Shown: one piece after another, positions 19,917 to 30,829 of the stretch | How the letters are laid out: each line of letters opens with the position of its first letter | Numbering within the stretch: position 1 is the first letter of the stretch | Source: Trichodelitschia bisporula | Taxonomy: Eukaryota; Ascomycota; Dothideomycetes; Phaeotrichales; Phaeotrichaceae | NCBI GenBank assembly: GCA_010356995.1 | Contig: ML996687.1 | Span: 1,211,148-1,275,147, forward strand | DNA length: 64,000 bases | Direction of reading: 5' to 3' | The notes under the pieces: generated by a model | Told to the model about the DNA's origin: nothing | Seen by the model: the letters and a program-made list of their open reading frames with translations, nothing else | Databases searched by the model: none | Position numbers and translations under genes: made by a program

Positions 19917-22900
19917 TCAATACAAATTCCTCCTCAGCCCACCTGTTCTCCCCCCGGTTGCCAGATCTCTAGTACCTTCACTCCGCCTGACCATTCGGTC
20001 TCTCTCCAACTTTTCGTTCCGCTCCGAAAGAAAGGATAGGCGATCGTCAAGTGCACGCTTCTCCATCTCCTCCCTATGGAACTTCCGCACCGCTTCTACC
20101 CGTGATTCCCTCTCTTGGGCGTCACGCGCCCCGGTCCGACCTGTTTCGGGCCCTGTCCTCGTCGCATTGATCTCCCTCCTCAACCTCTCTAACTCTCTCT
20201 CTTTTTCATCCCTCTTCTGCGCCTCGATCTGAATCCTCAGTGTCTCTATCTCTTCCTCTATCTCTTTCTCTTTTTCCCTCTCCTGCACGTCTTTTTCCTC
20301 TTGCAGTTTCACCAGCCGCAGCGCCCGTTCAAGTTCAAGCTCTCGTTCCAGCTTCAGCACCCCCTGGGTTCTTTCCCTCAGTGGTTTGTCCCTCTCCTTC
20401 GATCTCTCATAATCCCTCTCAATCTCCAAATCCCTCTTCTTCTTCAATCTTTCATACTCTCTCCTCAAATTTTCCTCCTGCCTAGCACTTGACCGCGCCG
20501 CTTCTTGCCTATCTCTTTCCTCATCGTTGTCGGCCCGCGTATTATGTATCACCACCACCGGGTGACTCGAGCTCCGACTCCGTTCTTCCCTCTCCTTCAA
20601 TATCTCATACTCCTTTTCCCTCTCTATATCCAAATTCCTCGCTTTCCTCAATCTCTCAGATGCCCTATCAGCCTCCACACGCCTATCGAGCAGCAATCCC
20701 CCGTACTCCGCCACAGTCCCCAAAGGCGCCCCCTTCTCCAAATCCCTCTCCCGCTCTATCTCCCGGATCCTCAACTCTCTTTCTCTTTCCCTCAAATCCG
20801 CACTGCTAACACTCTCACTCCGGTTTCTCTCCATCCTCCTCCCCCGCTCATACGCCTCTTGCTCCGCTTCTCTCCGTGCGTGGTGCACCGTGTGCCCAAA
20901 AGGCGCCATAGCATACGGATTCGGAGGCACGGACACATACTGCTTCTGCGGAGTCCCATAAAAGTCAGGAGGTGGAGGTACCGCCGTCGGATGCCCGGCC
21001 CCGTAATGCCCTGCGTACGATGGCGCGCCGTAAGGCCCTGCCGGTGACGGCACGGGGTAATACGGGGACGGCATAGGCGGCCGCCGGAAGTGCTCCGCGT
21101 ACATCGGCATTTCGTCGTATGCTGAGTCGTACGAGATGTATGCACGTGGAGGCGGGGGCCGTGAGCGATCACTCGCGGCGGGCGAGCGTGCGGGTGAGGT
21201 GGTGCTTCGACCGGGGCTAGTGCGGCGAGGGAGGCGAGGGATGTCTTTGAGCTGGGTGCGAGGCGGGGGTGTCAGCGATCGGGGGAATGAGCCACTCGAC
21301 GAGGTTGGCATTGGGAAATTCGAGGAAGAGTCCCTGTAGACCACGCGCGGGCCGTCCCCCTGGGATGAATACGTGTAGATGTTTGGCGCGTTGGGTGTGA
21401 AGGGGTTGCGTGAGGTGCTAGGCGTGCGTGAGGCGGGCTCGGAATAGGGGTCGAAGTCTGACTCCAGGTAGGAACGTGGGGGTGGAGGGGGGGGGGGGTG
21501 GTAAGGATAATGAGGGTAAGGCGGGTAGTAGTGGGTGTGCGCGAAGTTGTTGGGTTCGTAGAAGCCTGAGTCTCGGTCAGAGATGTAGGCGCGCCGGTCC
21601 ATGTCATAGGCACTCGCGCGATCGGGCGAGTATCGGCTGCTGTCACGGCTGCGCGAAGCACGTGTCGGGTAGTGTACGTGGCGAGCTGGGTAAGCTTGCA
21701 TGTTGGCTCCCCGTGGCTCTTGGTGTGGGCGTTCGCGGGGGTAGGGGCGCTTTGTGTAATGGGGTTCGCCGTAAAGTAATTCGCTGTCAAAGGATCCGCT
21801 GTCGGAGTCACTCTGGCGCGCCTGCTCCCGCAAGTTCGCTAGCTCACGCTCTAGCAGCTGAATCTCTTGAGCAACATGCTTGAAATGGTTGTCGCGGCGA
21901 GAGTGTTCACGCGAACGTTGGCGTCGGATGAAATCGTCGGATTCATCCTCCGCGCGAGCCGAAAGCTTTGCGTTACGGATGATCCTTTCAACTGCATCCG
22001 TGATACGCGATGTGATAATGAGGTAGCCCGAGTTGAGCTACATATGTCAGCACGGCCTTGCGCAATAAGCCGAAACTTACAACGTCATATTCCCATGCCA
22101 CGTCATTCCTATCCAGATACGATCGGTCGATACCATCAACTCGATACCGCCGGGTCTTGGCCGGCATGGCCGGCTCGCTGATGGGTACCCATTCGATACC
22201 ATCATCAACATATCTGCTGGCTTTAATCGGCTCGTTGATTGTTACCCGAGCGTTCCGGGGCGGCCGCATATTAGAACCGCGAAGGATTGAAGCTGGTCGC
22301 CTGGGCTCAGCAAGCCGTCGCTCAATGGCACTTCCGATCCGCTCAGCGATGCTTTCGATCAAATCCGGATCGGCGTTATGACGGGTTGGATAGCGGCGGC
22401 CGACGTGGATGTGCCGGATGGGCGAGGGACTCGACTCCAATGAGTGCCTTCTTCGACGAAGATTTATAACCTCTCGTCTACGTCCGCGGCGACCTGATTC
22501 CGAGCCGGACGACACATATCTTTCTCGTCTGCGGTCGAAGCGGTGTCCGCGCAGAACGAGCTCCGTACCCGGACCGGAGTCGTCTGAATAGCTGTCCGCG
22601 CTGCTCGAGGAAGCCCTCCAGGCCGGCTCCGAGTCATAGTCTTCAACAGATGCTTGATGTAGTGTCGAAGAAACTGTTGACGGCGCAAGTCTTTTAGGCA
22701 TCACATTATCTGGTATTCGCCGGGCTATGGGACCTTTTTTGGTCTGAGTAGGTTTGTAGGGCACCATTGCTTGCCCCTTTGCCGGAGCTGTCGTTTTTGA
22801 TGCCTTCATTGCCTCATTCAGAGGCCGGCTTGGGAGGAGACGAGTTTCAGCGCGGCGTTTTGGTTCCTTTTCCGGCAACTCTGGCCGTCCTGCCTTCGTC

Positions 22901-24814
22901 GGATGAATGACCGGGGTAGGAGGCCCAGGTACAGAGGGTCTCTTCACAGGCACGTCACTTTTTTTGCTCACTGGTATGGTTTCAGCCGGTTGAAACTCCG
23001 GTTTCGATGTCGAGACTTCTTCTGTTGAGTCCACCAACGATATGTCCAGAGATGGTGAGGATGGCACTGGTTCCTTGCTGGTAGCTGTGGGTTTTTCTGG
23101 CTGAACATTGCTTGTAGTTGTCGCCTTCTTTGGCTCCGGTGTTGAGGTTACATTTTCCGACGGGTCTGTGGCTTTATCCACGGCTGTGTCCTTCAGAGAT
23201 TTTTTCTTTCTTCCCCAGGTTCGCCAGGCGTCGTCCGCACCTTTCTCGGCTTGAGTTGCCGAAACCATTTTCGTTGGTGTTGAATCGTGATCCTTACTGA
23301 CATTCTTGACCGTCCGCGACGGAGGGGCTCCCCAAGCGCCCCATGAACTTCCCCATTCAGAGTCATTGGCCGGTGCTGAATGGTCATCTGCATCGGGTAA
23401 ATGCGCGTCTGGTTGAGCTTCTGTTGCCAGGTCACTCTTTGCCGACTCTTTCTTCTTGTCATTTTCCACGGAGCCGAATTCCCCCCAACCAAAGGTAAAG
23501 GTCGTAGGTGGCTGTGGAGAAAATTCGAGATCCAAGGTAGAAGCCTGCGCCGAAGCCTGCGTTCCTTTGGGATCCACGGTTGCAGAGTCGCTCCCCTTTG
23601 CCAACTTGCCTTTCTTCTTACGCAACTTGTCCTCTTTCGAAGCAAAAGAAAAACCCCAAGGGTCGTCCGACACCGTAGTCTGGGAAGAGTTCCAAATTCC
23701 ACGAGTGTTGTCCGACACTGCAACTTCGGAATTAGCGGAAAAGGCGGCGGCGTTGACATCGCCTATGTGCGCCGACTTGTCACCTGTGGCGGTAGTTGTC
23801 TTAGATTCAGGTCCAGCAGCGGAAGTTTTGGCGAAGTCGGCCTGTCCTGCTTCCCGTGATGGCTCGCCCGCCTTATCACTTGCATTGTCACGATCAACAT
23901 CAACAACCACGGTAGGGATGTTGTCACGAAATGCTTCTGTAGCACTATCAGACTGAGGGCTGAGGTCACCGTCCGGTACAGGTTCCTTGAGGGCCCAGTC
24001 CCGTTGGTAAGTAGCAGAGAGGTTCCCAGTCGGTGGATGAATGACAACGACAGGCACACCAGCGATAGGAATGTCAGGAATTTCCGGGAGCAATTCGACA
24101 TCCGCTACAAGATCGTCTTCCGGAAGAAAGTCGAAATTCTCCGCTTCCTGCTGGGCCGGGAGTGCGCCGGCGGTGGCATCGGCTGGTGCAGCAGCAGATT
24201 CGTCGGTGCATGATTCGGCCTTGGATGACAAGCGGTCGCTGATGGCTTGCAGCTGCTTGTGGAATTCGACGATGGGACCTTTGCCTTTCACCAAGTCGTG
24301 CATATTACGAAATGGTTCGACTTGCGACGTCAGAGCGGAGACTGTCTCGCCAAGTTGCAGGGACATTCCGCGGCGGGTGTAACTGCGAGAAGAGTCAACA
24401 CGAGAATACAGTAATGCGAACTGAATTTCGCTGAAGAATGTACCTAGACAGCTCATCAAAGTCAACCTCACCAAAGATCTCATCCAACTTGGAGTTGATA
24501 TCATGCAACAGTCCTGCCGTTGCTTCTGCCAGCGGGCCTCCACGCTCAGCCACCAAGGGCAGCACCACCTCCGCGTCACCAATCCCGCGACTCCAGAATT
24601 TGAGTTTCAGCAGGAAATTGTCCAGCTTCACGGCCGCGTCAATATCAAGGACAGGTCGATCGTTCTCCATCAACATGCCATCCAACCGCGCGAGTGCGCC
24701 TCTAAACAGCTGCAGAAGGTCGGCCGGCGCCTCGGCGATAGTGGCGGCTGTCGACAGGTTGCCTTCAGTACCGCCGTCGTCAAGGCTCAGGTGCGGTGAA
24801 GCGGGTGAAGACAT
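19917..24814 (-). CDS. Giant low-complexity protein: helical N-domain, WG motifs, Glu/Arg coiled coil
   Basis: Model: exon 1 24,814-24,444, intron 24,443-24,383 (61 nt, GTACAT..CGCAG), exon 2 24,382-22,081, intron 22,080-22,038 (43 nt, GTAAGT..TGTAG), exon 3 22,037-19,917; 1,597 aa. Frame is kept at both junctions and each removes a stop. Residues 1-180 look like a compact helical domain. Residues 180-680 are acidic, Ser/Thr-rich and disordered, with tryptophan-glycine motifs near 365 (DPWGF), 421 (FGWGEF), 468 (SEWGSSWGAWGA) and 509 (AWRTWG), several flanked by lysines. Near 860-900 a short conserved-looking patch (GIEWVPISEPAMP, then WEYDV/LNSGYLIITSRITDAV) precedes a Tyr/Pro-rich stretch with a poly-proline run (21,480-21,500). 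The last ~330 residues are a charged coiled coil of repeated Arg-Glu. Similar architectures are known in uncharacterised Pezizomycotina proteins; I know no function. It is divergent from the HeLo-like gene. Confidence 0.82.
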
Positions 24815-25277
24815 TGTGAGCTGTGCGCATCTGACTTTGGATACTCGATGAGATTGATGAAAGTATTGATGATATCAAGGGATGAGAGTCCAGGATGCTC
24901 CGCATGTGCGCAGATGGAGGCTCAGCTCCATCATGGCTTTTAGTTCTACCGTAATCACGACCCCCAGCCTCCCGGTTCTCGAGCCGGCATCTCAGCAATC
25001 GATTCGATACGCGCTGGATGGCCCCCAAATGCTGCAGCTAATCGGCCCTTGTCCAAGTTTGTATGCGTAAGGAATGGAGGCGCACCGCCCAATTCGCAAT
25101 TCGCTGCAAGCCCGTGGAACAACCTCAAGGCTCCATCGACTCAGCCTCCGGCGGGACACCTCCTCGCGCGGAACAAAAGGGCGCGCAAATCTCGCCACCG
25201 GTGGCTAGCCTGTCCCTCGAGCTCGAGTCGCAGATCAGTCCTCGAGTCCTCTTCTGTCTCTAATTTATGCGTCAACA
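24815..25277. promoter_or_regulatory. Divergent promoter between the giant protein and the HeLo-like gene
   Basis: Start codons on opposite strands are 463 bases apart. No TATA box or repeated motif is obvious. Confidence 0.5.
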
Positions 25278-27188
25278 ATGCTTGATCCTATCTCCATCAT
25301 CAACGTCATCAGCTTCGCTTTCCAATGTAGTGAGCTTCTCATCCATGGCTTGGGCGCGGTCAAGGCGCGGGGGAAGACGGCGCACGACTGCCTGGCGAAG
25401 TTGCGATCCTACAAGGTTCAACTCAACAACATTAACATCCGCATCTGCAATTGGTGTCAGGTCTGGGGTTTTGCCACCACGCCGCTCGAGCGCGGACGCC
25501 GCTTCGACGACGATACGCTTGAGGAGATCTGGGGCCCTGACGGACTCAATCTCATCAAGCGCTTGCTGCAAGACATTGGCTACAAGACGCAATGCATCGA
25601 GCGAAAATTGTCTGGCGAGCATTGGAGGCCTGCAAAGCCCAAAGATGAGAGCGGCCGACCCCGCTTTCTTAAGCCATTTCGAATGAAGTCAATGTCACGG
25701 TCAACATCTCCGACAGATGAGCCTGCTCCACCCACGGACGAAGAGTGGGAAGAATGGGTAAAACACACCTCGTCACTCCGCCAGAAGTCCAGCCAACCAG
25801 CTCCTCTTCGGGACGCGTCTATCTTTTTCAAGATATGCTTTGCCATATATAGGAATGACGAGTTACGCCTAGAGATCACAGAGCTAGGCACTCTGGTTAC
25901 CGAATTTGAACAGTTCTGCACCGCCCTGGCCGATGTGCGCCTCAGCAGGCTGTCCAAGAGCGACATGGAACGGAAACAGGAGCTCATGGAAGCCGAATGT
26001 ATGCGCGAACGAATTGGTACCTTTACAAAATTCGCCCAGCAGCTACATCAGGCTAGTGAGCGGATTGGTGGTTCCTGGTCGCTAGAGCTGCGCGTACCCG
26101 AAGTGCGGGAGCAACCCGACCTCAAGGGCGGCGATGTGGCGAGATGGAAAGACATCTACGACATCAATCTCGACTTCAGCTTACATTACCACGATCGATC
26201 TGGAGACGACAAGGCCGAATGTCGACGCATCCGTATTGCCTACGATCCGAGCCAATCGCACTACGTTCTTCTAGACTACGTCTCCGAATCTATAGGGGAG
26301 CTCACCAAACGCCCCAGCACGCCCTCACCCCTGGACAACCTTCCGCACTGTCAGCGCATCTCTCGCCCGCTAGAGTCGCTCTTCAGTAACCAGACTTTCG
26401 CAACACCCAACATGGCCAAGGTGTGGGAGCACGATCAGGCGCGCCTGCTGTTCGGCTTCGTCAACTGGATGGTTCTGCTTTACAATACGCCGTGGACCGA
26501 TCACGCCTGTTGCTGCGAGCTGCGCTTCGAGCACCTCCCCGACGGCAACACCCCATATGTCTTGTCCGGCCTCAAGCGCGGCGACTGTCGCAATGCTCTT
26601 GTCAAGGGTCAAAAGCTGCTCCTCCTGGGTGTCGTACTGGCCCAGATTATTCTAGGTCGGCCTCTGCGCGTACCCATCGATACTGTAGTAGGCGGATCAG
26701 GCCTGTCCTCGCCATCATCAAGCACAGGGAGCCTGACGCCAGTTGTGACAAACAGCCTCGAGGAACTTCAGTTCAAGGAGCACTGGTCGGGGGACAGCAC
26801 AATGTCATGGGAAAAGGTGGACCGACAGCGGGTGCTGCGTGACATCGCGGAGAAGACCTCCGCCAGCGTGACGGCAGCTGTACGCTACTGCTTTGAAAAT
26901 CCACAGCTTGGGGAGGGAATGGATTTCCGGCCCGATATTACGCTGGATCTGATCCAAAATGTGCTGGAGCCGTTCAGTGGACACTTCGACATCATCGACT
27001 CTCACCGTGGTCGTTACTCACTCACGACGTGGTGGAGGAGTTTCCAGCGCTGGTATACTTGGCCTTCACTTGATGTTTTCGATCCAGACGAAAGCTGCAC
27101 CCCGGAGCCTGAGTGGGAGATGTGGACGAGTGACCTGCCTGGCGCTTTTCCGGTCGTGAATGACCCTGTGAAAAAAGAATTGGAGTGA
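25278..27188 (+). CDS. HeLo-like N-terminal region plus DUF7580-type C-terminal domain
   Basis: An intronless frame of 636 aa from the first ATG. The first ~130 residues are helical and begin MLDPISIINVISFAFQCSEL, the hydrophobic N-terminal pattern of fungal HeLo/prion-inhibition and related domains. A linker of basic and acidic runs follows (140-175). The C-terminal half reads like DUF7580, a domain of Pezizomycotina proteins that often follows such N-termini: FGFVNWMVLLYNTPWTDHA, then LLLLGVVLAQIILGRPLRVP near 450 and SVTAAVRYCFENP near 540. In other fungi, HeLo-type domains form membrane-targeting cell-death effectors in heterokaryon incompatibility; a role of that kind here is inference. 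There is no NTPase or protein-kinase core. Without a database search the domain names rest on pattern memory. Alternatives: another helical N-domain family, with no death function. Confidence 0.8.
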   Translation: MLDPISIINVISFAFQCSELLIHGLGAVKARGKTAHDCLAKLRSYKVQLNNINIRICNWCQVWGFATTPLERGRRFDDDTLEEIWGPDGLNLIKRLLQDIGYKTQCIERKLSGEHWRPAKPKDESGRPRFLKPFRMKSMSRSTSPTDEPAPPTDEEWEEWVKHTSSLRQKSSQPAPLRDASIFFKICFAIYRNDELRLEITELGTLVTEFEQFCTALADVRLSRLSKSDMERKQELMEAECMRERIGTFTKFAQQLHQASERIGGSWSLELRVPEVREQPDLKGGDVARWKDIYDINLDFSLHYHDRSGDDKAECRRIRIAYDPSQSHYVLLDYVSESIGELTKRPSTPSPLDNLPHCQRISRPLESLFSNQTFATPNMAKVWEHDQARLLFGFVNWMVLLYNTPWTDHACCCELRFEHLPDGNTPYVLSGLKRGDCRNALVKGQKLLLLGVVLAQIILGRPLRVPIDTVVGGSGLSSPSSSTGSLTPVVTNSLEELQFKEHWSGDSTMSWEKVDRQRVLRDIAEKTSASVTAAVRYCFENPQLGEGMDFRPDITLDLIQNVLEPFSGHFDIIDSHRGRYSLTTWWRSFQRWYTWPSLDVFDPDESCTPEPEWEMWTSDLPGAFPVVNDPVKKELE

Positions 27189-27449
27189 CCTACACCAGTA
27201 CTAAAGGATGCACCGACGCATCGTCTCGGCTCTGGGGAAACCTTACTAACTCATGCACCGGCCATGGTAGATGCCTCACATGGGTGCGCTGTGTACTCCT
27301 CAGACAAGACATGACGTGGTCCCTTCACTGTATACCTCCACCAACTCGACAGGTTTCTCTTACACTCGCCACCATGCAACAAGCTTACAGCATAGTGCTT
27401 CAGGCGCTTCATGTCGAGTCATGTTCCCGCATTGCGGAGCTTGAACCAT
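27189..27449. other. 3' flank of the HeLo-like gene
   Basis: Non-coding by eye; probably the 3' untranslated region followed by spacer. Confidence 0.5.
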
Positions 27450-28200
27450 GAGCAATGATCTCGTTGCACATTCTCTGCGAGCTCGCCGCCTTTATTCCGA
27501 TCTAGAGCATTCCTAATGTCACGGAGGCTAAGATCCGGCGGCTTCTCAAGGCCCTCCGCGCTCTTCTCATGACCATGGAGTTGCCAGCTGCTCAACTCCC
27601 GCCTCCCCGCGCTGATCAACCGCACCACTACGGTGTCCTGGCTCTCGACTTCGTCATGCTGGAACACAACCACGGTCATCCTTTCACCCGAGGCTGCTCA
27701 GAGTCTGTCTCCTGAGCAAGAGCATGAGCGTCGCATGGCTCGGATGAAGGCGTTTGAGCTCATCGAGTCTGAGCTTATGGCTCTGACTGAGCAGCAACTT
27801 GCTCCTGTCGCTAGGATACGGGGTGTGAACAGCATTCCGTTGGAGTAGACGCGCGTTTTCGGCGGTTGCAACAAGTACTCTCTTGTTGAGGGCGAAGTAG
27901 TCGTGATCATTGTAGGAGAAGACAAGCTCATCTTCTTCCTAAATTTCGCCGCGCATAGGCTGCTCTCGACTGCCCTGTAGATACATTGACGGAGTCCTGG
28001 CCCAATACGGAAGACATGATGAGGACTACATAGAACTAGAAAATTCTATACAAGCAGGATAACTTCACCTGTGTGCCTCGATTCAAACGTGAGAGTGATT
28101 TGGACAACGTATATGTTTTTCTAACCTCACCATCGCGGCTTCGAGGCTCGGCTTTCCTTCGGCCATACCGACTTCCATGAAGTTGACCTAGACTTGCTTA
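27450..28200 (+). pseudogene. Decayed coding relic, family unknown
   Basis: On the plus strand protein-like pieces appear in succession in different frames: NVTEAKIRRLLKALRALL near 27,520, then SPEQEHERRMARMKAFELIE near 27,710, then YSLVEGEVVVIIVGEDKLIF near 27,880. They are broken by stops and frame changes with no good splice sites. The minus strand also has an ATG frame (27,679 to 27,419, 86 aa) over the same bases with a high charged-residue content, so strand assignment is not certain. I do not recognise the family. Confidence 0.35.
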
Positions 28201-28911
28201 TACCAACGGCAGATTATCTCCAACCTTGCCTGTGCCCTACTTTGAATGCTAAGAGAAACCTGCCCAGCACCCACTAGAACATCTCAAAAAACGTCGCCTG
28301 TGCCGTTCACGGTGGTACAATACTCAATGATTGAGGGCACTTTACTCTCCGCTGCCGACCCAGTCATTTCTCGATCCTAATGGGAGCGTGGTTCGGGGCA
28401 CGTGCAAAGGGAACGAATGCAGAGTGAAAGCACTGTAAGTTGCGTACAAGACGAAGAATATAAGAGCGAAGGTAGTGGCGGGGCGGCTCGTATCTAGATA
28501 CACTGGTGTCCTTGTCCTCCAGGGCTCCTTCTGTTGTCTCCCCGAGCCACTCCCCGGTTAAAGACACTCCTTCTAGGAGTACGACTGTCCCTTCCCAGGT
28601 ATGGCTGCTCCTTCCCCGCGTCAACGTCCATATATCACCGCAGCAAACCTTTCGTATTTAAGCCCTTCATAGCTTGATTAGTCCAGCAGCGGACTCGGAT
28701 TACAGGAGGTAGCGAATGCATGAAGCTGTTGCACGCCAAGTGAGAAAGCCATTCCGTACCAAAGAGCGCGTCCGCTCGTATTTCTCATTCGAAGCATGCT
28801 CAGCGATGCTGCTAGATTACAAGCTCAACTCGTAGGACATCCCACTGCCGCATTACCGTCGCAAAAAAAAAATCTTTATTTTGTATCGCACCTCGATCCC
28901 ATCATCCCCCT
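28201..28911. other. Intergenic, nothing recognised
   Basis: No supported gene. There is a poly-A run near 28,863-28,871 just past the 3' end of the small membrane-protein gene on the minus strand. Confidence 0.5.
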
Positions 28912-29316
28912 TCACGCCTTGTGAGCGGTCCGACGCACAGCGTACCAGACCACACAACCCACGAAGACGCCAACGAGGACCAGCCCGACCGCAAACAGGA
29001 CCGTCATTTTCCACATCTTTCGGAGAGGTTGGCGGGCATCTATAAAGTATGAGCCCCGATGGTTACTCGAGAAGGTATATTGTTGAAGATATATTGTTGA
29101 AGTCAAACTGAAGGTGGCGATTTACGATAGAGTTTGGAGTTGGTGTATAATCGACTTACGCAGGGACATTTCATCTGCGTCACTGGGGCGAGAGGTAATC
29201 ATCGGAGCGCGTGCCCCGGCATCGCGAGACACTGCTACGCGGTTGTAAGTAGAGGAGGCCCCGGCATCGCCATAGATATGCGCAGGAGGCATGGGCGACA
29301 GCGGGATGTCCTCCAT
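28912..29316 (-). CDS. Small single-pass membrane protein, 94 aa
   Basis: Model: exon 1 29,316-29,160, intron 29,159-29,040 (120 nt, GTAAGT..TTATAG), exon 2 29,039-28,912. The junction makes a histidine codon and keeps frame. The protein starts MEDIPLSPMPPAHIYGDAGA, a Pro/Ser-rich soluble part of about 55 residues. A basic stretch (ARQPLRKMWK) is followed by one clear transmembrane helix (MTVLFAVGLVLVGVFVGCVV) and a short basic tail (RRTAHKA) at the very C-terminus. The arrangement resembles the many tiny fungal proteins with a disordered head and one helix near the C-terminus; type II or tail-anchored insertion is possible. An open frame extends upstream to 29,463 but is repeat-derived (GAGGCTTCGATG-like units), so I prefer 29,316. 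No function is known. Confidence 0.6.
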
Positions 29317-29606
29317 CGTGTATGTTTGTGGAGGGTCGAAGATATGCTGCTTCAAGGATGAGGCTGAGGGAGATTTCGTATGGTGGAGGCTTTGATGGCG
29401 GAGGCGTTGATGGTGAGGCTTCGATGAAGAGGCTTCGATGGTGGAGGCTCTGAGAATGTGCACTGGCGAGAAACGTAGGTAGGCGCGAGCAGTGAGCTAC
29501 ATGGCGTCTACTATTCACTCGACGTCCGACATCGAAGGGCAAATGTGCACTGGGAGTCGCATCATTCGCTTCGGTGAATGAATTGCAGCAAACCTCATCC
29601 GATGTG

Positions 29607-29699
29607 GTGTGGCAGTCCGGGTACGAGTTTCCTAAACTGCAGGAACGACCTGGTGGTGGCAGTCCGGGTCCGAATTCCCCAAACTGCAGGAACGACCTG
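29607..29699. repeat. 47-bp tandem duplication, 2 copies
   Basis: Two units (from 29,607 and 29,654) share ggcagtccggg, then a variable core, then aaactgcaggaacgacctg. They differ at a few positions. No gene spans them. Confidence 0.8.
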
Positions 29700-30451
29700 T
29701 GGACAGAATTCCTCCTGAGGCTCCAAGAGCGCAGCATCCAGATCGACAAAAGACACGGGTGATGAAGCTGCCATGACCGGCTACTTGCGCTCCAGTCTTT
29801 AACAGGCCTTCCGGTACTGGAATCGTTTTCCTGGCGGATAAAGGTGGACTCCGCGGACCGGCCTCCAAAACTGCGTCATAAACTTCCTTCCAGATCAAGA
29901 TATTGCCGCCGACAATCGTCGTGGAGCACTACGCGGTTCAACTCCGGCTTAGAAGACTTCCCACAAAGAGACGACTCCTTTCCCTCGCACAGCTCTCGTT
30001 GCAGCCACCTCGATTAAATTCTATCGCGCCGTTGCTCATAATGACCTAGTTCCCTTCGTGGTATGTCTCTGTCTATAGAATATGCACTCAGGCAGTACAT
30101 GGCTTCCAGGAAAGCTCGGAGAAGCGCATCCCCCAGACTGATATAGCGGATGCGATGACTGTCCCAGGCGTAGACGGCGAGTAAGATGCTGGGCTTTCCA
30201 TGACACTGATGATATGGGTTTGCTCAACGCAAACGGACGTGACGATTGCGCCGCCGAAGTAGGAGTCTGTGTGAGTCCACAGGCCTCATGCTCATAAACT
30301 TCTGAGTCAGTTTTTATAGGTGACGAGAAGGGGGGAGGGAGGGAGGACAGACTCATAAACGCTATTCCTCTCCTTCTCATCGGTCGATATATGTGTCCGT
30401 ACATTCGTCTGCTATGCGGGTGACTTCTTTATAGATACGAGGCGCGGGTAG
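29700..30451. other. Intergenic, nothing recognised
   Basis: No protein-like frame with an ATG of useful length was found on either strand. Confidence 0.5.
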
Positions 30452-30829
30452 TCATGCGCATCGCGTACGACCTTTGTACGGTGGTCGGTGGCGCGGGAGT
30501 GAGCCTCGAGAGCTCCGAGACCGAACTGAAACGTAAGTCGTAGCCGAGCCGGTTGGATTGCCGATCGGCTTGCCGGCCGGGTTGCAGGTGTGGGAGCCCG
30601 GCATGGCTTGAAATGTGGAAGGATTGTCTGAGGCCTGCACGTCGTGAGGATGGTCAAAATTATTCGCCTTGTCATCAGTGGTGTAGTAGGTGTTTTGGAT
30701 TTCGTTGTAATCTACATCACTGAGCTTGGAGATGCTGAATTCCATGCTCGCGATATCTACGGGCCATCTTCGAGATCTTGACGGCGTGATTAGGTGCTGC
30801 GTGCGCTGTGGACTCTGCTCCAGCACCAT
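30452..30829 (-). CDS. Hypothetical ORF, 125 aa
   Basis: From the ATG at 30,829 the minus strand is open to 30,452. An internal ATG (about 30,745) starts the more protein-like part, MEFSISKLSDVDYNEIQNTY, a polar, Asp/Asn-rich stretch that turns Arg/Ser-rich at the end. The final 25 codons look like wrong-frame sequence, while another frame (to 30,412) looks better there, so either an intron or a frameshift is possible. No family is recognised. Confidence 0.3.
   Translation of the reverse strand: MVLEQSPQRTQHLITPSRSRRWPVDIASMEFSISKLSDVDYNEIQNTYYTTDDKANNFDHPHDVQASDNPSTFQAMPGSHTCNPAGKPIGNPTGSATTYVSVRSRSSRGSLPRHRPPYKGRTRCA

Noticed and set aside
28364-28624. 86-codon minus-strand frame
   Set aside because: It opens on TTG and has no recognisable features.
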